Notes: generated by a model not told the origin, from the letters alone. A DNA stretch of 64,000 nt from Thermococcus sp. 4557 (GCF_000221185.1 NC_015865.1:496001-560000); one strand, 5' to 3'; counted from the first letter of the stretch, positions 44,122 to 53,187 are shown. Program-made: numbers and translations.

Positions 44122-45306
44122 ATGGCAAATTTGGAAGTTCCGAAGGAGCTTAAAACCGAGGCAAAGGCCCACGATATGTACCTTCACCCCATCGACAAGG
44201 ATACCTACGAGCTGTTCTTCGGTCCGCAGCACATGGCGACCGAGAACTTCAGCATAATCCTCAAGATGGACGGCAACAGGATAGAGAGGGCCATCGTTAA
44301 TCCCGGTTTCCTCCACAGAGGATTCGAGAAGCTCTCAGAGCACAGGCCGTACTTCAGCAACATAGCCCTCATCCTCCGTATCTGTGTTCCGGAGAGCGAC
44401 GTGCCGGAGAACATATACTCAATGGCCGTTGACGAGATAGTCGGCTGGGAGGTTCCCGAGAGGGCCCAGTGGATAAGGACGGTAGTCCTCGAGATGGCAA
44501 GGATGAGCGCATGGATGTTCTGGATTATGGGCTTTGGAAACGAGATAGGTCTCTACACCGCCGGCCAGTGGGCTGCAGCTTACCGTGAGAGGTTCATGCG
44601 CCTCTTCGAGGAGCTCACGGGCGGCAGGGTTTACCACATCTACACCGTGCCCGGAGGAGTCAGGAGGGACATACCGGGCGACAGGTGGCTCCGCCAGCTC
44701 AGGGACACCGTCGAGTACCTCAAGGGCAAGATGAAGGACTTCGACGAGATACTCTTTGACAACTACATAATGTTCGAGAGGACTGAGGGAGTCGGAGTGA
44801 TGGACAAGCGCTTTGCACTCAAGCACGCCGTCACCGGTCCGAACCTCAGGGCCGTCGGCGTTCCCTACGACGTCAGGAAGGACGACCCGTACCTGTTCTA
44901 CCCCGAGCTCGAGTTCGAGGTTCCGGTGCTCAAGGAGGGCGACAGCCTGGCCAGGGTCCTCGTCAGGAGGTACGAGATGGAGCAGGACCTCTACATCCTA
45001 GAGCAGCTCCTCGACATGGGGCCACCGAGCGGACCGCACATGGTGCAGGACGCCAGGCTCAAGGCCCTGCCGAGGTTCAAGCCGCCGAAGGGAGACGCCT
45101 ACGCCCACGTCGAGAGCACGAAGGGAGACTTCGGAGTTTACGTCGTCAGCGACGGAACCCACAAGCCGTACAGGGCTCACTTCCGCGGACCGAGCCAGAG
45201 CCACGGTGTCACGGTGCTCGAGGAACTGCTCAAGGGAGCCCGCCTTGCGGACGTTCCGGTCATCCTGAAGACCCTTGACAACTGCCCGCCGGACATAGAC
45301 AGGTGA
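44122..45306 (+). CDS. mbxL: MBS complex subunit L (NuoD/hydrogenase-large-subunit-like, no [NiFe] site)
   Basis: A 394-residue catalytic-arm subunit homologous to NuoD and [NiFe]-hydrogenase large subunits. In hydrogenases two CxxC motifs bind NiFe; here the first reads RICVPE with only Cys88 left, and the second DNCPPD with only Cys388 left. This loss of two of four ligands is the expected signature of MBS, which reduces sulfane sulfur and does not make H2. ATG 44122 follows GGTGA by 5 nt. Confidence 0.95.
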   Translation: MANLEVPKELKTEAKAHDMYLHPIDKDTYELFFGPQHMATENFSIILKMDGNRIERAIVNPGFLHRGFEKLSEHRPYFSNIALILRICVPESDVPENIYSMAVDEIVGWEVPERAQWIRTVVLEMARMSAWMFWIMGFGNEIGLYTAGQWAAAYRERFMRLFEELTGGRVYHIYTVPGGVRRDIPGDRWLRQLRDTVEYLKGKMKDFDEILFDNYIMFERTEGVGVMDKRFALKHAVTGPNLRAVGVPYDVRKDDPYLFYPELEFEVPVLKEGDSLARVLVRRYEMEQDLYILEQLLDMGPPSGPHMVQDARLKALPRFKPPKGDAYAHVESTKGDFGVYVVSDGTHKPYRAHFRGPSQSHGVTVLEELLKGARLADVPVILKTLDNCPPDIDR

Positions 45307-45311
45307 TGAAA

Positions 45312-46049
45312 ATGGAGAGCGTTGAGAAGCCAAAGGTTAGGGTCGTCGGCGAGGAGAAGGTCAAGCTCAAGAAGTCATTCGTTAAGCCGTGGATGGGCAT
45401 CAAGTACCTCTTCAAGAAGCCGGTGACCATCAAGATACCCTTCGAGAAGATAGAGCCTGCACCGAAGTACAGGGGATTCCACACGCTGAACTGGAAGACC
45501 TGCGTCGGCTGTAACTTCTGCGGCCAGATATGCCCGGCCAGAGCCATAGAGATGACCTGGATAGAAGTGGACGGCAAGATGGAGAAGAGGCCGCACCCGA
45601 AGGTGGACTACGGCAGATGCACCTTCTGCCAGTTCTGTGTCGACGTCTGCCCGACCGGCGCGCTCGGCTTCAGCGAGAACTACTACCTCACCACCGGCGG
45701 CTTTGAGGAGGACCTGGAGCTCTACGACTGGGTGCCCATAGACCCGAAGAAGGTCAAGGAGCTCAACGAGAAGTTCAGGGACTACCGCTTCCCGGTGGTC
45801 AAGATCGAGAAGCGTGAGGACGGCACGCACATCTACCACCTCCGCGACGGCGACAAGATAGAGTTCAAGATACTCGGCTACGGTCTGAGGCCGCCCAAGA
45901 AGCCGACGCCGGCCAAGCCGGCGGCAAAGCCTGCCACGGCCCAGGAAAAGAAAGAGGCCCCCAAGCCGGCCGAAAAGAAGGAAGCCAAGCCTGCAGAGAA
46001 GGCCGAGGAAAAGGCCCAGGCCAAGCCCGAGGAGAAGAAGACCGAGTGA
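45312..46049 (+). CDS. mbxN: MBS complex subunit N (NuoI-like 2[4Fe-4S] ferredoxin subunit)
   Basis: A 245-residue polyferredoxin-type subunit with two CxxCxxCxxxCP motifs (CVGCNFCGQICP and CTFCQFCVDVCP), accepting electrons from reduced ferredoxin. The last 55 residues are a repetitive Lys/Ala/Pro/Glu tail (for example KPAAKPATAQEKKEAPKPAE), longer than needed for the fold and perhaps a docking or solubility element. ATG 45312 follows GGTGA. Last gene of the operon. Confidence 0.94.
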   Translation: MESVEKPKVRVVGEEKVKLKKSFVKPWMGIKYLFKKPVTIKIPFEKIEPAPKYRGFHTLNWKTCVGCNFCGQICPARAIEMTWIEVDGKMEKRPHPKVDYGRCTFCQFCVDVCPTGALGFSENYYLTTGGFEEDLELYDWVPIDPKKVKELNEKFRDYRFPVVKIEKREDGTHIYHLRDGDKIEFKILGYGLRPPKKPTPAKPAAKPATAQEKKEAPKPAEKKEAKPAEKAEEKAQAKPEEKKTE

Positions 46050-46163
46050 GCGTTTTGTTATTCCCCCTCTTTTCTATTCTCTCCAGATTAAGATGCCCAT
46101 ACCGCATCCTCCAGCGCAACCCTTTAAAGTGATAATCGCACACAACTATCGGAGGGAGGCAAC

Positions 46164-46754
46164 GTGGCTGTGAACCTGAAGAATGAAAAGAACTACGGGT
46201 TGATAGGTTCGGTTCTCGTGCTCGCAGGAGGATTCCTCGGGATAATCCCGTACATCGGGACGTTCATGGGGGCCGTCTCCCTCGTCGGGCAGGTGCTTAT
46301 TCTGCTCGCCCTCAAGGGGATAGGCGACAAGCTGGGTGACGACAGACCCTTCAGGTACTACCTCTACTCCGTCATCGCTGGAATAGCTGGACTGATACTG
46401 GCAGCGGTTCTGGTCATAATCGGCGCCCTGTCCGTACCAGCGTTCGTCGAGGAAGGGGACTCCGTGTCCCTGGCCGGCATAGGCCTTCTCGGTACCGGAT
46501 TGCTGGTGCTCCTGGCCGCGGCAATAATCGGCATATACTTCACCATCAAGGCCTGGCGCACTACGTACGAACTCACCGGCGTCGAGGAGTTCGACAAGAC
46601 CGCCACGTGGCTCATGTGGGGCGCGATACTGGCGATAGTCCTCATCGGCCTCGTCCTGCTCCTCGTCGCGGCGGTGTACCAGATACTGGCCTTCGCCAAC
46701 CTCCCGGAGGAGCTCGAGGGGCGGATGAAGGAGGAATTCAATCCCATTGGCTGA
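46164..46754 (+). CDS. DUF996 family membrane protein (copy 1)
   Basis: A 196-residue membrane protein with about five spans. It matches archaeal DUF996: GLIGSVLVLAGGFLGIIPYIG, LVGQVLILLALKGIGDKLGDDRPFRYYLYSVIAG, and YELTGVEEFDKTATWLMWGAILAIVLIG. Function unknown. Start is GTG 46164 after GGAGGGAGG, with a TATA-like element (ctttaaagtg) in the gap after the MBS operon. A paralogue follows. Confidence 0.83.
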   Translation: MAVNLKNEKNYGLIGSVLVLAGGFLGIIPYIGTFMGAVSLVGQVLILLALKGIGDKLGDDRPFRYYLYSVIAGIAGLILAAVLVIIGALSVPAFVEEGDSVSLAGIGLLGTGLLVLLAAAIIGIYFTIKAWRTTYELTGVEEFDKTATWLMWGAILAIVLIGLVLLLVAAVYQILAFANLPEELEGRMKEEFNPIG

Positions 46755-46817
46755 ACTTTCCCACCTTTTTATGTAAGGTTTTTAAGCTTGAGGTTGATTT
46801 TTCATACGGTGGTCTCG

Positions 46818-47393
46818 GTGCCTGTTGTTGACGTTAGCAGCGAAAAGAGCATGGGAATGTGGGGTGCAATCCTCAGCCTCGTCGGCAGCTTTGTACCATA
46901 CATCGGCAGTTTGATATCGCTGATCGGCTTCGTCCTGATGCTGCTGGCACTTAAGGGCATAAGCGATGCCGCAGGCGACGAGAGGCCCTTCAAGAACTAC
47001 CTCTACGGTGTCATCTTTGCGATAGGGGGTCTGGTAGTCATCCTCGCCCTTGTCTTCGGAACCTTTGCCCTCGTTCCGGCGGGGTGGCACCCCAGCGAAT
47101 CGGCAGGAATAGGCCTTGCGATACTGTTCTTCATGCTGTTCGTGGCCATGATAATCGGAGCAGCATACTTCCAGAAGAGGGCCTGGCTCGCGATGTACGA
47201 GATAACCGGCACCAGTGAGTTCAAGGACGCAGCCACGTGGGTGTGGTGGGGCGCACTGACCGCCATAATCCTCGTTGGATTACTGCTGCTCCTGATAGCG
47301 CGCGTCTTCGTCATAATAGCCTTCAACAAGATGCCCGCGGAGCTTGGGAAAGAGTCAGAGCCAACCCCCTCCGAGGAAGGGGTAATCTGGTGA
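46818..47393 (+). CDS. DUF996 family membrane protein (copy 2)
   Basis: A 191-residue paralogue of the preceding gene with the same motif order: LVGSFVPYIGSLISLIGFVLMLLALKGISDAAGDERPFKNYLYGVIF and YEITGTSEFKDAATWVWWGALTAIILVG. It has its own promoter (aggtttttaagc, about 46777-46788). I chose GTG 46818, 5 nt after GGTGG; upstream in-frame TTG/GTG codons overlap the promoter. T-rich termination sequence follows the stop. Confidence 0.82.
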   Translation: MPVVDVSSEKSMGMWGAILSLVGSFVPYIGSLISLIGFVLMLLALKGISDAAGDERPFKNYLYGVIFAIGGLVVILALVFGTFALVPAGWHPSESAGIGLAILFFMLFVAMIIGAAYFQKRAWLAMYEITGTSEFKDAATWVWWGALTAIILVGLLLLLIARVFVIIAFNKMPAELGKESEPTPSEEGVIW

Positions 47394-47416
47394 CCCCTTT
47401 TCTTTTGTCTTTTTGT
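47394..47416 (+). terminator. T-rich terminator after the DUF996 pair
   Basis: Immediately after the stop of the second DUF996 gene the sequence is almost all T and C, with runs of four, four and five T residues, and it precedes a convergent permease gene. This is a typical archaeal intrinsic terminator. Confidence 0.5.
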
Positions 47417-47435
47417 GTTGTAAAAAAAGAAGAAC

Positions 47436-48737
47436 TCAGAGGAGCCTGTCGAGCACTATCGCCGTAAGCGCCCCGACCGCCATCCCGGACTCAAGGATGC
47501 TGGCGATTATCTTCGGGAAGGCCGCCAGGAACTCCGCCGGGAGCTGGGGTGCGCCGAGGCCGGCTATCAGCGCGGCGGCCAGTATCAGCGTGTTCCTGTC
47601 GTTGAACTCGACCCTCTCCTTTATCAGTCTCAAACCCGTGACGCTTATCATTCCGTAGAGGGCAAGCGTCAGCCCCCCGAGGACAGGGGCCGGCATCGAG
47701 GCGAGTATCCCCGCGAACTTTGGCAGGAGGGAAAGGAATATCAGTATCACCGCGCCCACCCGTACCACGTGCCTGCTGCCAACCTTCGTGAGGGCGACGA
47801 CGCCTATGTTCTCAGAGTAGCTCGTCGTCCCGCAGGCGCCTAAGAGGCCGGCTATCGAGCACGCCAGCCCCTCACTTCCTATGCCCCTCGTTATGTGCTT
47901 CTCGGTTATTTCAGAGCCTGTCACGGTCGCTATCGCGTGGTAGTCCCCGACGCTCTCTATGATGCTCACCATGAAGGCGAAGAGGAGCAGGACTATCGCC
48001 GTTGTGTCGAAGGCAGGCTCGCCCCACGGGAAGGGCCTCGGGATGCTCACAACCGGCAGGCTCTTTACGAGCCCGAAGTCCGTGAGGCCGAGGGGAACGC
48101 TCACAAGGTATCCAACCGCGGCACCCACAACGACGGGCATCGCCTTCAGGCTTCCCTTCGCCCTTAGGGCGACCATAACGATCGTGAGGAAAGTTATGAC
48201 CGCCACCAGGGTTGCCCTGGCGATGCTCCCCCCTGACGGGTCCGCGTAGAAGTTGAAGAAGTTCTTAACTGCGACGTCGGCCAGGCTGAAGCCTATCAGC
48301 GTTATCGTAACCCCCGTGACCAGCGGGGTGAAGAGCTTCCTGACCTTCCCGATTATCCCGAGCCATCCAATGGCTGCCTCTACCAGGCCCCCAACGATCA
48401 GCGCACCCTGAACCGCAGCCATTCCGAGGCTTGAACCAATCGCTATGAGGCCCGGGATGAAGGCGAAGCTTGAGCCCTGCACTATCGGATAACGGGAGCC
48501 TATCGTCGTCTGGAGCAGCGTCGCGATGCCCATCGCCAGCAGAACGGCCTGTATCATGAGGGCAATCTCGGAGCCGCTCAGACCAACTGCGCCCCCAACC
48601 ACCAGGGGCACGGTGACGGTGGCACCGAACATCGCGAGAACATGCTGAAGGCCAAAAACCAAAGCCTTTGAAGGTTCAACCTTATCCTCGATTCCAACCT
48701 TGAGTACCGGTCCTTTCATCGTCTCAAGGGTTTCCAT
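47436..48737 (-). CDS. NCS2 family nucleobase permease (UraA/xanthine permease-like)
   Basis: A 433-residue transporter with about 12-14 spans importing uracil, xanthine or a related base by proton or cation symport. Family motifs: FGLQHVLAMFGATVTVPLVVGG at the start, PIVQGSSFAFIPGLIAI, IESVGDYHAIATVTG with the substrate-binding glutamate, and TTSYSENIGVVALTKVGSRHVVRVG. The NIGVVALTKV form is nearer to uracil permeases than to xanthine ones; substrate is inferred. A single-gene unit, convergent with the DUF996 pair. Confidence 0.88.
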   Translation of the reverse strand: METLETMKGPVLKVGIEDKVEPSKALVFGLQHVLAMFGATVTVPLVVGGAVGLSGSEIALMIQAVLLAMGIATLLQTTIGSRYPIVQGSSFAFIPGLIAIGSSLGMAAVQGALIVGGLVEAAIGWLGIIGKVRKLFTPLVTGVTITLIGFSLADVAVKNFFNFYADPSGGSIARATLVAVITFLTIVMVALRAKGSLKAMPVVVGAAVGYLVSVPLGLTDFGLVKSLPVVSIPRPFPWGEPAFDTTAIVLLLFAFMVSIIESVGDYHAIATVTGSEITEKHITRGIGSEGLACSIAGLLGACGTTSYSENIGVVALTKVGSRHVVRVGAVILIFLSLLPKFAGILASMPAPVLGGLTLALYGMISVTGLRLIKERVEFNDRNTLILAAALIAGLGAPQLPAEFLAAFPKIIASILESGMAVGALTAIVLDRLL

Positions 48738-48813
48738 TGAAGCCCGCTCAACCTGTGTAAAGGTTTGTTTAAAAAGCTTTCGGAAGCAGGGGAAATAAAC
48801 AGAAAAATGTCAA

Positions 48814-50157
48814 TCACCAGCCTTGAACCTTCGTCAGAACCTCGTCCGGAACCCTGCCCTCCTCGACGTCCGCTATGGCCCGCTCCAGCCTGTTGAGGCC
48901 CTCCTCCAGGAGCTCCTCCTCTATCGTGAGGGGCGGCTGAATCCTCAGCACGTTGCCCTGGAGGAACGCGAGAACTAAACCCAGCTCGTAGGCGCGCCAG
49001 ACGACCTTCCTGGCCTCCTCGTAGGCCCTCTCCTTCGTCTCCCTGTCCTTGACGAGGTCAACGCCGAGCATCAGACCAAGGCCGCGAACGTCGCCGATGA
49101 GCTCGTGCTCCTCCTTCATCTTCTCGAGCCTCTTTCTGGTGTACTTTCCGAGCTTCTCCGCCCTCTTGAGCAGGTCTTTCTCCTCTATCTCCTCGATAAC
49201 CGCCAGGGCCGCCCTGCTCGTCACGGGATTGCCGCTGAGGGTGAAGGTGTGTCCAAGCGACGGGAGGGAGTCCATAACCTCGGAGCGCCCTATTATCGCA
49301 CTTATGGGCAGTCCGCCGCCGAGGGGTTTGGCTATCGTTATGACATCGGGGGTGATCCCAAAGTGCTCTATCGCGAACCATCTGCCCGTCCTCCCCATGC
49401 CGCTCTGAACCTCGTCCACTATGAAGAGAATCCCGTGCTCGTCGAGTATCCTCTTGACCCTCCTGAAGTAGCCCTCCGGCGGAACGACCATTCCGGCGTC
49501 GCCCTGTATCGGCTCGGCGAAGAGGGCCGCGACGCCGTCGGCGTAGACTTCCCCCTCGAACTTCTCCTTGATGTAGGAGACGCACTCCATTTTGCATGTC
49601 TTTGGGTCCTTCCCGAAGGGGCAGCGGTAGCAGTTGGGGTACGGGATGTAGTGGACACCGCTCAGCTCACCGACTATTGAGCGAACCTCAAAGTCGAGAC
49701 CCGTTATACTCATCGCGCCGTAGGTTGCCCCGTAATAGCTCCTGAGATAGCTGAGTATCGTTCTCCTCCGCGTGTAGGCCCTCGCGAGCTTTATCGCCCC
49801 ATCGTTGGCATCGCTCCCGCTCATCCCGAAGCTCACCTTTGGGCTCTCGATGGGCGATATCTCGGCGAGCTTCTCAGCCAGGAGGAGCGGCTCAACCGGG
49901 AAGCCGTAGATGAAGGTGAAGTGTATCAGCCTCTCCGCCTGCTCCCTTATCGCGTTCACAACCCTGGGGTTGTTGTGCCCAACGTTCTGAACGGCGGCGT
50001 CGCTCAGGAAGTCTATGTACTCCCTGCCCTCGATGTCCCAGACGCGGGCGTTCTCAGCCTTGACGCCCACTATCGGCGCGTAGGTGACGCGAGCCGACCT
50101 CGGAAAAACCCGTGAATAGCGCTCCACAACCTCCTCCTTGTTCCGGGGGTAGTCCAT
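48814..50157 (-). CDS. Class III aminotransferase-fold PLP enzyme (alanine/serine racemase-like)
   Basis: A 447-residue fold-type I PLP enzyme. The PLP lysine is Lys277 in [12 protein letters not shown]; the pyridine-nitrogen aspartate lies in [14 protein letters not shown] (Asp248). A cysteine cluster, Cys176, Cys179, Cys188 and Cys192 (CYRC...CKMEC), is present. In Thermococcales members of this subgroup act as amino-acid racemases (Ala/Ser, broad specificity) or omega-aminotransferases; from memory the T. kodakarensis counterpart next to an Lrp gene is an Ala/Ser racemase. It is divergent from an Lrp/AsnC regulator sharing a 117-bp promoter region. Confidence 0.85.
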   Translation of the reverse strand: MDYPRNKEEVVERYSRVFPRSARVTYAPIVGVKAENARVWDIEGREYIDFLSDAAVQNVGHNNPRVVNAIREQAERLIHFTFIYGFPVEPLLLAEKLAEISPIESPKVSFGMSGSDANDGAIKLARAYTRRRTILSYLRSYYGATYGAMSITGLDFEVRSIVGELSGVHYIPYPNCYRCPFGKDPKTCKMECVSYIKEKFEGEVYADGVAALFAEPIQGDAGMVVPPEGYFRRVKRILDEHGILFIVDEVQSGMGRTGRWFAIEHFGITPDVITIAKPLGGGLPISAIIGRSEVMDSLPSLGHTFTLSGNPVTSRAALAVIEEIEEKDLLKRAEKLGKYTRKRLEKMKEEHELIGDVRGLGLMLGVDLVKDRETKERAYEEARKVVWRAYELGLVLAFLQGNVLRIQPPLTIEEELLEEGLNRLERAIADVEEGRVPDEVLTKVQGW

Positions 50158-50192
50158 GCTCTCACCGTACTGCTATACGCGTTTGGAATTAA

Positions 50193-50250
50193 TAGCAATT
50201 TCGCCCAGATTTTGCTAATTTCGCAGAAAAAATTAAAAAGATAGCAAAAT
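50193..50250. promoter_or_regulatory. Repeat-rich divergent operator between racemase-like and Lrp genes
   Basis: The 117-bp gap contains an inverted pair ATTTTGCTA (50209-50217) and TAGCAAAAT (50242-50250), and a direct repeat AATTTCGC at 50197-50204 and 50217-50224, spaced 20 bp apart (about two helical turns). A TATA-like tract (aaattaaaaag) lies between the arms. Lrp proteins commonly bind such phased degenerate repeats and autoregulate. Confidence 0.55.
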
Positions 50251-50274
50251 ACTGACAAAAATTGAGGTGAAAAA

Positions 50275-50736
50275 ATGCGAACTAGTGAGCATCTTGACGA
50301 ACTGGACAGGATGATACTCCACATCCTCCAGGAGGACGGGCGGGCCAGCTACTCCGAGATAGCGAGACGCCTCAAGGTGCCGGAATCGACTGTCAGGCTC
50401 AGGGTGAAGAAGCTCGTCGAGAGGGGCGTTATAAGAAAGTTCTCGGCGCTCATAAATCCATTCAAGGCAGGCTACTCGATAGTCGCGTTCATAGCGGTCG
50501 ACGTTGAGCCGAGCAGGGTGAAGAAGGCCGCGGAGGAGCTGAGCAAGCTGCCGGAAGTGGATGTCCTCGGAATCGCCACCGGGGCGCACGATATACTCAT
50601 GCAGGTAACCGTTAAGGACCTTCAGGAGCTCGAGAGCTTCCTCATAGAAAAGCTGGGAAGAATAGAGGGGCTGAGGAGCACGGAAACGTCAATCCTGACG
50701 AGCGTAAGGAAGTGGGGCTACGCGAGGGTGTTCTAA
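50275..50736 (+). CDS. Lrp/AsnC family transcriptional regulator
   Basis: A 153-residue Lrp-type regulator: HTH at residues about 8-55 (DRMILHILQEDGRASYSEIARRLKVPESTVRLRVKKL) and RAM domain at 65-145 with the GIATGAHDILMQV motif. The divergent arrangement with the racemase-like enzyme gene suggests it controls that gene and itself in response to an amino acid. GGTGA precedes the ATG by 6 nt. The 3' end overlaps the convergent M24-fold gene by 4 bp. Confidence 0.92.
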   Translation: MRTSEHLDELDRMILHILQEDGRASYSEIARRLKVPESTVRLRVKKLVERGVIRKFSALINPFKAGYSIVAFIAVDVEPSRVKKAAEELSKLPEVDVLGIATGAHDILMQVTVKDLQELESFLIEKLGRIEGLRSTETSILTSVRKWGYARVF

Positions 50737-51809
50737 GTCACCCTCTCGAGCCCATCTTTTTTGACGATGTACGTGTCCTCGTGCTTTATCGCCCCCTCCG
50801 GAATCATCAGCGGCGAATGGATAACCGCTAGGACCATGTTCTCCTGAACCTTCGCGGCCCTCTGCGGGACGACTATGGTGGAAATGGGGGGTTCCTCTAT
50901 GAGCAGGCCAACGCCGTGGGTGTAGCCGGCTATGTAAGCCTCGCCGAATCCCCGCTCCCTGAAGAAGTTCGCGAGCTTCTTCTCGACGGTGTTCAGTGCA
51001 ACACCCACTCTCGTCTCCTCAAGCGCGATTCTGTAGGCCTCTTCCTTGGTCTCAATGGCCCTCCCGACCCTCTCGCCCGGCTCGCCGACCACAAAGGTTC
51101 TCGCCACGTTGGCGTAGTAGTTGTTCCAGTCTGCACCGATGACGACTGTAACGACACCGTTTCCGGGGACTTTCAGGTCGCGGAAGGGCTCGGCGTGCGC
51201 CCTCGGCGTCGTTGAAACGTAGACCTTCGGGTCTTCGCTGCCGCTCAGCATGAGCTCCCTCACAACTTCAGCCGCTATCTCCAGCTCGCTGAGGCCAGGT
51301 TTTATAACCTCCTCGGCGACCTTCATACCGCGCCCTGCGATTTTCCCGGCTTTCCTGATGTTGTCGAGCTCCCATTCTTCCTTTATCATCCTCAGTCCCA
51401 TCGTGAGGTCGAGGATGTCCACTATCTCCATGGTCGGGTTGAGGCGCTCGAATATCTTGAGGAATATAAGGTAGGCGTCGCGCTCTATGCCGAATTCGAG
51501 TCCAACGCGGCTCATCCCGTTGCGGTGTATCCAGCCCACAACGCCGGCCATCAGGTCCTCCACCTTCTGGAACTCCACGACGTTCTCGATCCAGCTCTTC
51601 TCCCTGAAAAGGCCGGCCTCGCCCTTGACGACGTAGACCACCGGCTCGCCCTCGGCGGGAATGAGGAGGCTCGGCGGGAGCCACTTGGTTCCGGTGAAGT
51701 ATGTGAAGCTGGAGAGGGTTCTTATCACCGCCCCGTCTATCTCGTTCTCCCTCAACAGCCCCTGAAAGCGCTCCACCCTTCTTCTGAATATCTCTCTGTC
51801 CCCGCGCAC
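50733..51809 (-). CDS. M24-fold (Xaa-Pro peptidase-like) protein lacking metal ligands
   Basis: A 358-residue protein with creatinase-like N-domain and pita-bread C-domain. Of the five M24 metal ligands (D, D, H, E, E), the first Asp is Val223, the second is Asn234, and the fourth Glu is Ile330; only His298 (YTHGVGL) and Glu344 (KHEDTY) remain. It is therefore unlikely to be a dinuclear metalloaminopeptidase and may be a creatinase-like hydrolase (metal-free) or a non-enzymatic protein. GTG 51809 follows GGTGA; GTG 51818 is possible. Starts 10 bp after the DUF438 gene. Confidence 0.8.
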   Translation of the reverse strand: MRGDREIFRRRVERFQGLLRENEIDGAVIRTLSSFTYFTGTKWLPPSLLIPAEGEPVVYVVKGEAGLFREKSWIENVVEFQKVEDLMAGVVGWIHRNGMSRVGLEFGIERDAYLIFLKIFERLNPTMEIVDILDLTMGLRMIKEEWELDNIRKAGKIAGRGMKVAEEVIKPGLSELEIAAEVVRELMLSGSEDPKVYVSTTPRAHAEPFRDLKVPGNGVVTVVIGADWNNYYANVARTFVVGEPGERVGRAIETKEEAYRIALEETRVGVALNTVEKKLANFFRERGFGEAYIAGYTHGVGLLIEEPPISTIVVPQRAAKVQENMVLAVIHSPLMIPEGAIKHEDTYIVKKDGLERVT

Positions 51810-51819
51810 ATGAATCACC

Positions 51820-53160
51820 TCAGTCCCTCCAGTCCAGCAGTCTCTTCTCGCCCTCAATCCTTTTATATGGCTCGATGTCCATCGTCATCTCAAGGGTGCC
51901 GAGGTACTCGCCGTCCCTCCCGAACAGCGGGACGTACCTGATGTAGACGTACTTCGGTCCGAGCCTGAGCCAGAAGGCTGCCTCCTTCTTCCTGCCCTCC
52001 TTGAAGGCCTTGAGGATTTTGTTCACTATGTGGACGCTCTTCGGGGGATGGCAGAGCTGGACGGGCCTTCCGAGCACGGAGGGGGTTCTCGCGAATATCC
52101 TCTCCCCCGGCGAGAAGAAGCGAACGCGGTCGTCCCTGTCAATGAACGTCACGTCCACCGGAAGGGCCTCGAATATCGCCTTCAGCTCCTCCAGGCTGAC
52201 GAAGCCCGTTCCGAGGTCTATGTCGCCCTCGCGCTTCAGTTCGGTCTTGTCGAACTCCAACGGCTGGCCCCTCAATGCCTGCTGAACCTCCTTCGGAAGG
52301 TTCAAAAGTTCCTCGACACTCAGCTCCGGGTTGATCTCCCACGGATGGAGCGGTTTAACGTCCTCCCCGGGGTCCCAGGCTGGAGGGTTGACCTTGTAGT
52401 AGCCAATCTCGTCCTCCTGCATCCTTATTGCCTTCCACTCCCCATCGCTCAGCAGGGCCTTTAATGTGGGGTAGTAGATGTTGTTCTCCCTGAAGACCAT
52501 ATCGCTCAGCGCGAATGAAGTCTCGCCCGCCTTTTCCTTAAAGCGCTCAACGAACTCCTCCCAGGGCATCCCATCCCTTTTTCTCAAAAGCTCGGCAAGC
52601 CTCTTTACCATGAACCTGATTTCGTCGTGCTTCGTCCAGAGGACGGTAGCTATCGCTGTTAATCCCCTCCGCTCGATGTAGGGGAAGGTGAGCATCTCCT
52701 CGCGGTTGTAGTGGGTGAAGCCGACCTTCCTGAGGTTGCCCACTATCTCCTCCAGGACACCGAGGATTTCCTCCCTCATGCGCTCGTCCCTGGTGGTTGC
52801 CAAGGTTCTCGCGTAGAGGTTGAGCATCTCGGAGTCCTTCATTATCTCCTTGTTCTCGAGGTAGAGCGTCTTGAGCGGGTGTCCGTCGGGCAGGTCTTTC
52901 TCCTCAAGCTCCTCCGTTCCGGCAACCGCTTCCCTGAACAGCTCAACGTGCAGGTCGCACATCTTCGCTATGTCCTTGGCGGAAACGCCTTCCTTCACGA
53001 GCTCCTGCTCTATGATTGGAATCTCAAGGGGTGAGATACCGCTCAAAACCCTGCGGAATTCTTCCTTAAGTTTATTCACGTCCTCGCCCTCGTGGATTCT
53101 AAGGAGAAGCTTCTTCAGCTGCTCCTTCTTGTATTCGCGATTGTCCAGCAATTCAGTCAT
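51820..53160 (-). CDS. DUF438/hemerythrin-like/PAS domain protein
   Basis: A 446-residue protein in three parts: an N-terminal DUF438 helical domain (residues about 1-70), a hemerythrin-like four-helix bundle with DGHPLKTLYLENKEI, HYNREEMLTFPYIE, TVLWTKHDEIR and FRENNIYYPTL holding the iron ligands, and a C-terminal PAS domain (residues about 330-440, LPVDVTFIDRDDRVRFFSPGERIF...). It probably senses or handles NO, O2 or related redox signals; the partner is unknown. ATG 53160 follows GGTGG. An ATGACnnnnGTCAT palindrome lies 14-27 bp upstream. Confidence 0.85.
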   Translation of the reverse strand: MTELLDNREYKKEQLKKLLLRIHEGEDVNKLKEEFRRVLSGISPLEIPIIEQELVKEGVSAKDIAKMCDLHVELFREAVAGTEELEEKDLPDGHPLKTLYLENKEIMKDSEMLNLYARTLATTRDERMREEILGVLEEIVGNLRKVGFTHYNREEMLTFPYIERRGLTAIATVLWTKHDEIRFMVKRLAELLRKRDGMPWEEFVERFKEKAGETSFALSDMVFRENNIYYPTLKALLSDGEWKAIRMQEDEIGYYKVNPPAWDPGEDVKPLHPWEINPELSVEELLNLPKEVQQALRGQPLEFDKTELKREGDIDLGTGFVSLEELKAIFEALPVDVTFIDRDDRVRFFSPGERIFARTPSVLGRPVQLCHPPKSVHIVNKILKAFKEGRKKEAAFWLRLGPKYVYIRYVPLFGRDGEYLGTLEMTMDIEPYKRIEGEKRLLDWRD

Positions 53161-53173
53161 CTTTACCACCTTC

Positions 53174-53187
53174 ATGACAAGTGTCAT
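53174..53187. promoter_or_regulatory. ATGAC-N4-GTCAT palindrome, copy 1 (DUF438 promoter)
   Basis: Perfect palindromic arms (ATGACAAGTGTCAT) located about where transcription of the DUF438 gene should start, downstream of a TATA-like tract on the minus strand (gcttaaaagta). The position fits a repressor. Confidence 0.65.

Noticed and set aside
36190-46049. Reading the 13-gene operon as a membrane-bound hydrogenase (MBH)
   Set aside because: Gene order (fused F, both H and H', M before J) and the loss of two cysteines in L fit MBS/MBX, not MBH.
45895-46049. Tandem repeat in DNA at the 3' end of mbxN
   Set aside because: It is a Lys/Ala/Pro/Glu-rich protein tail with varied codons, not an exact DNA repeat.
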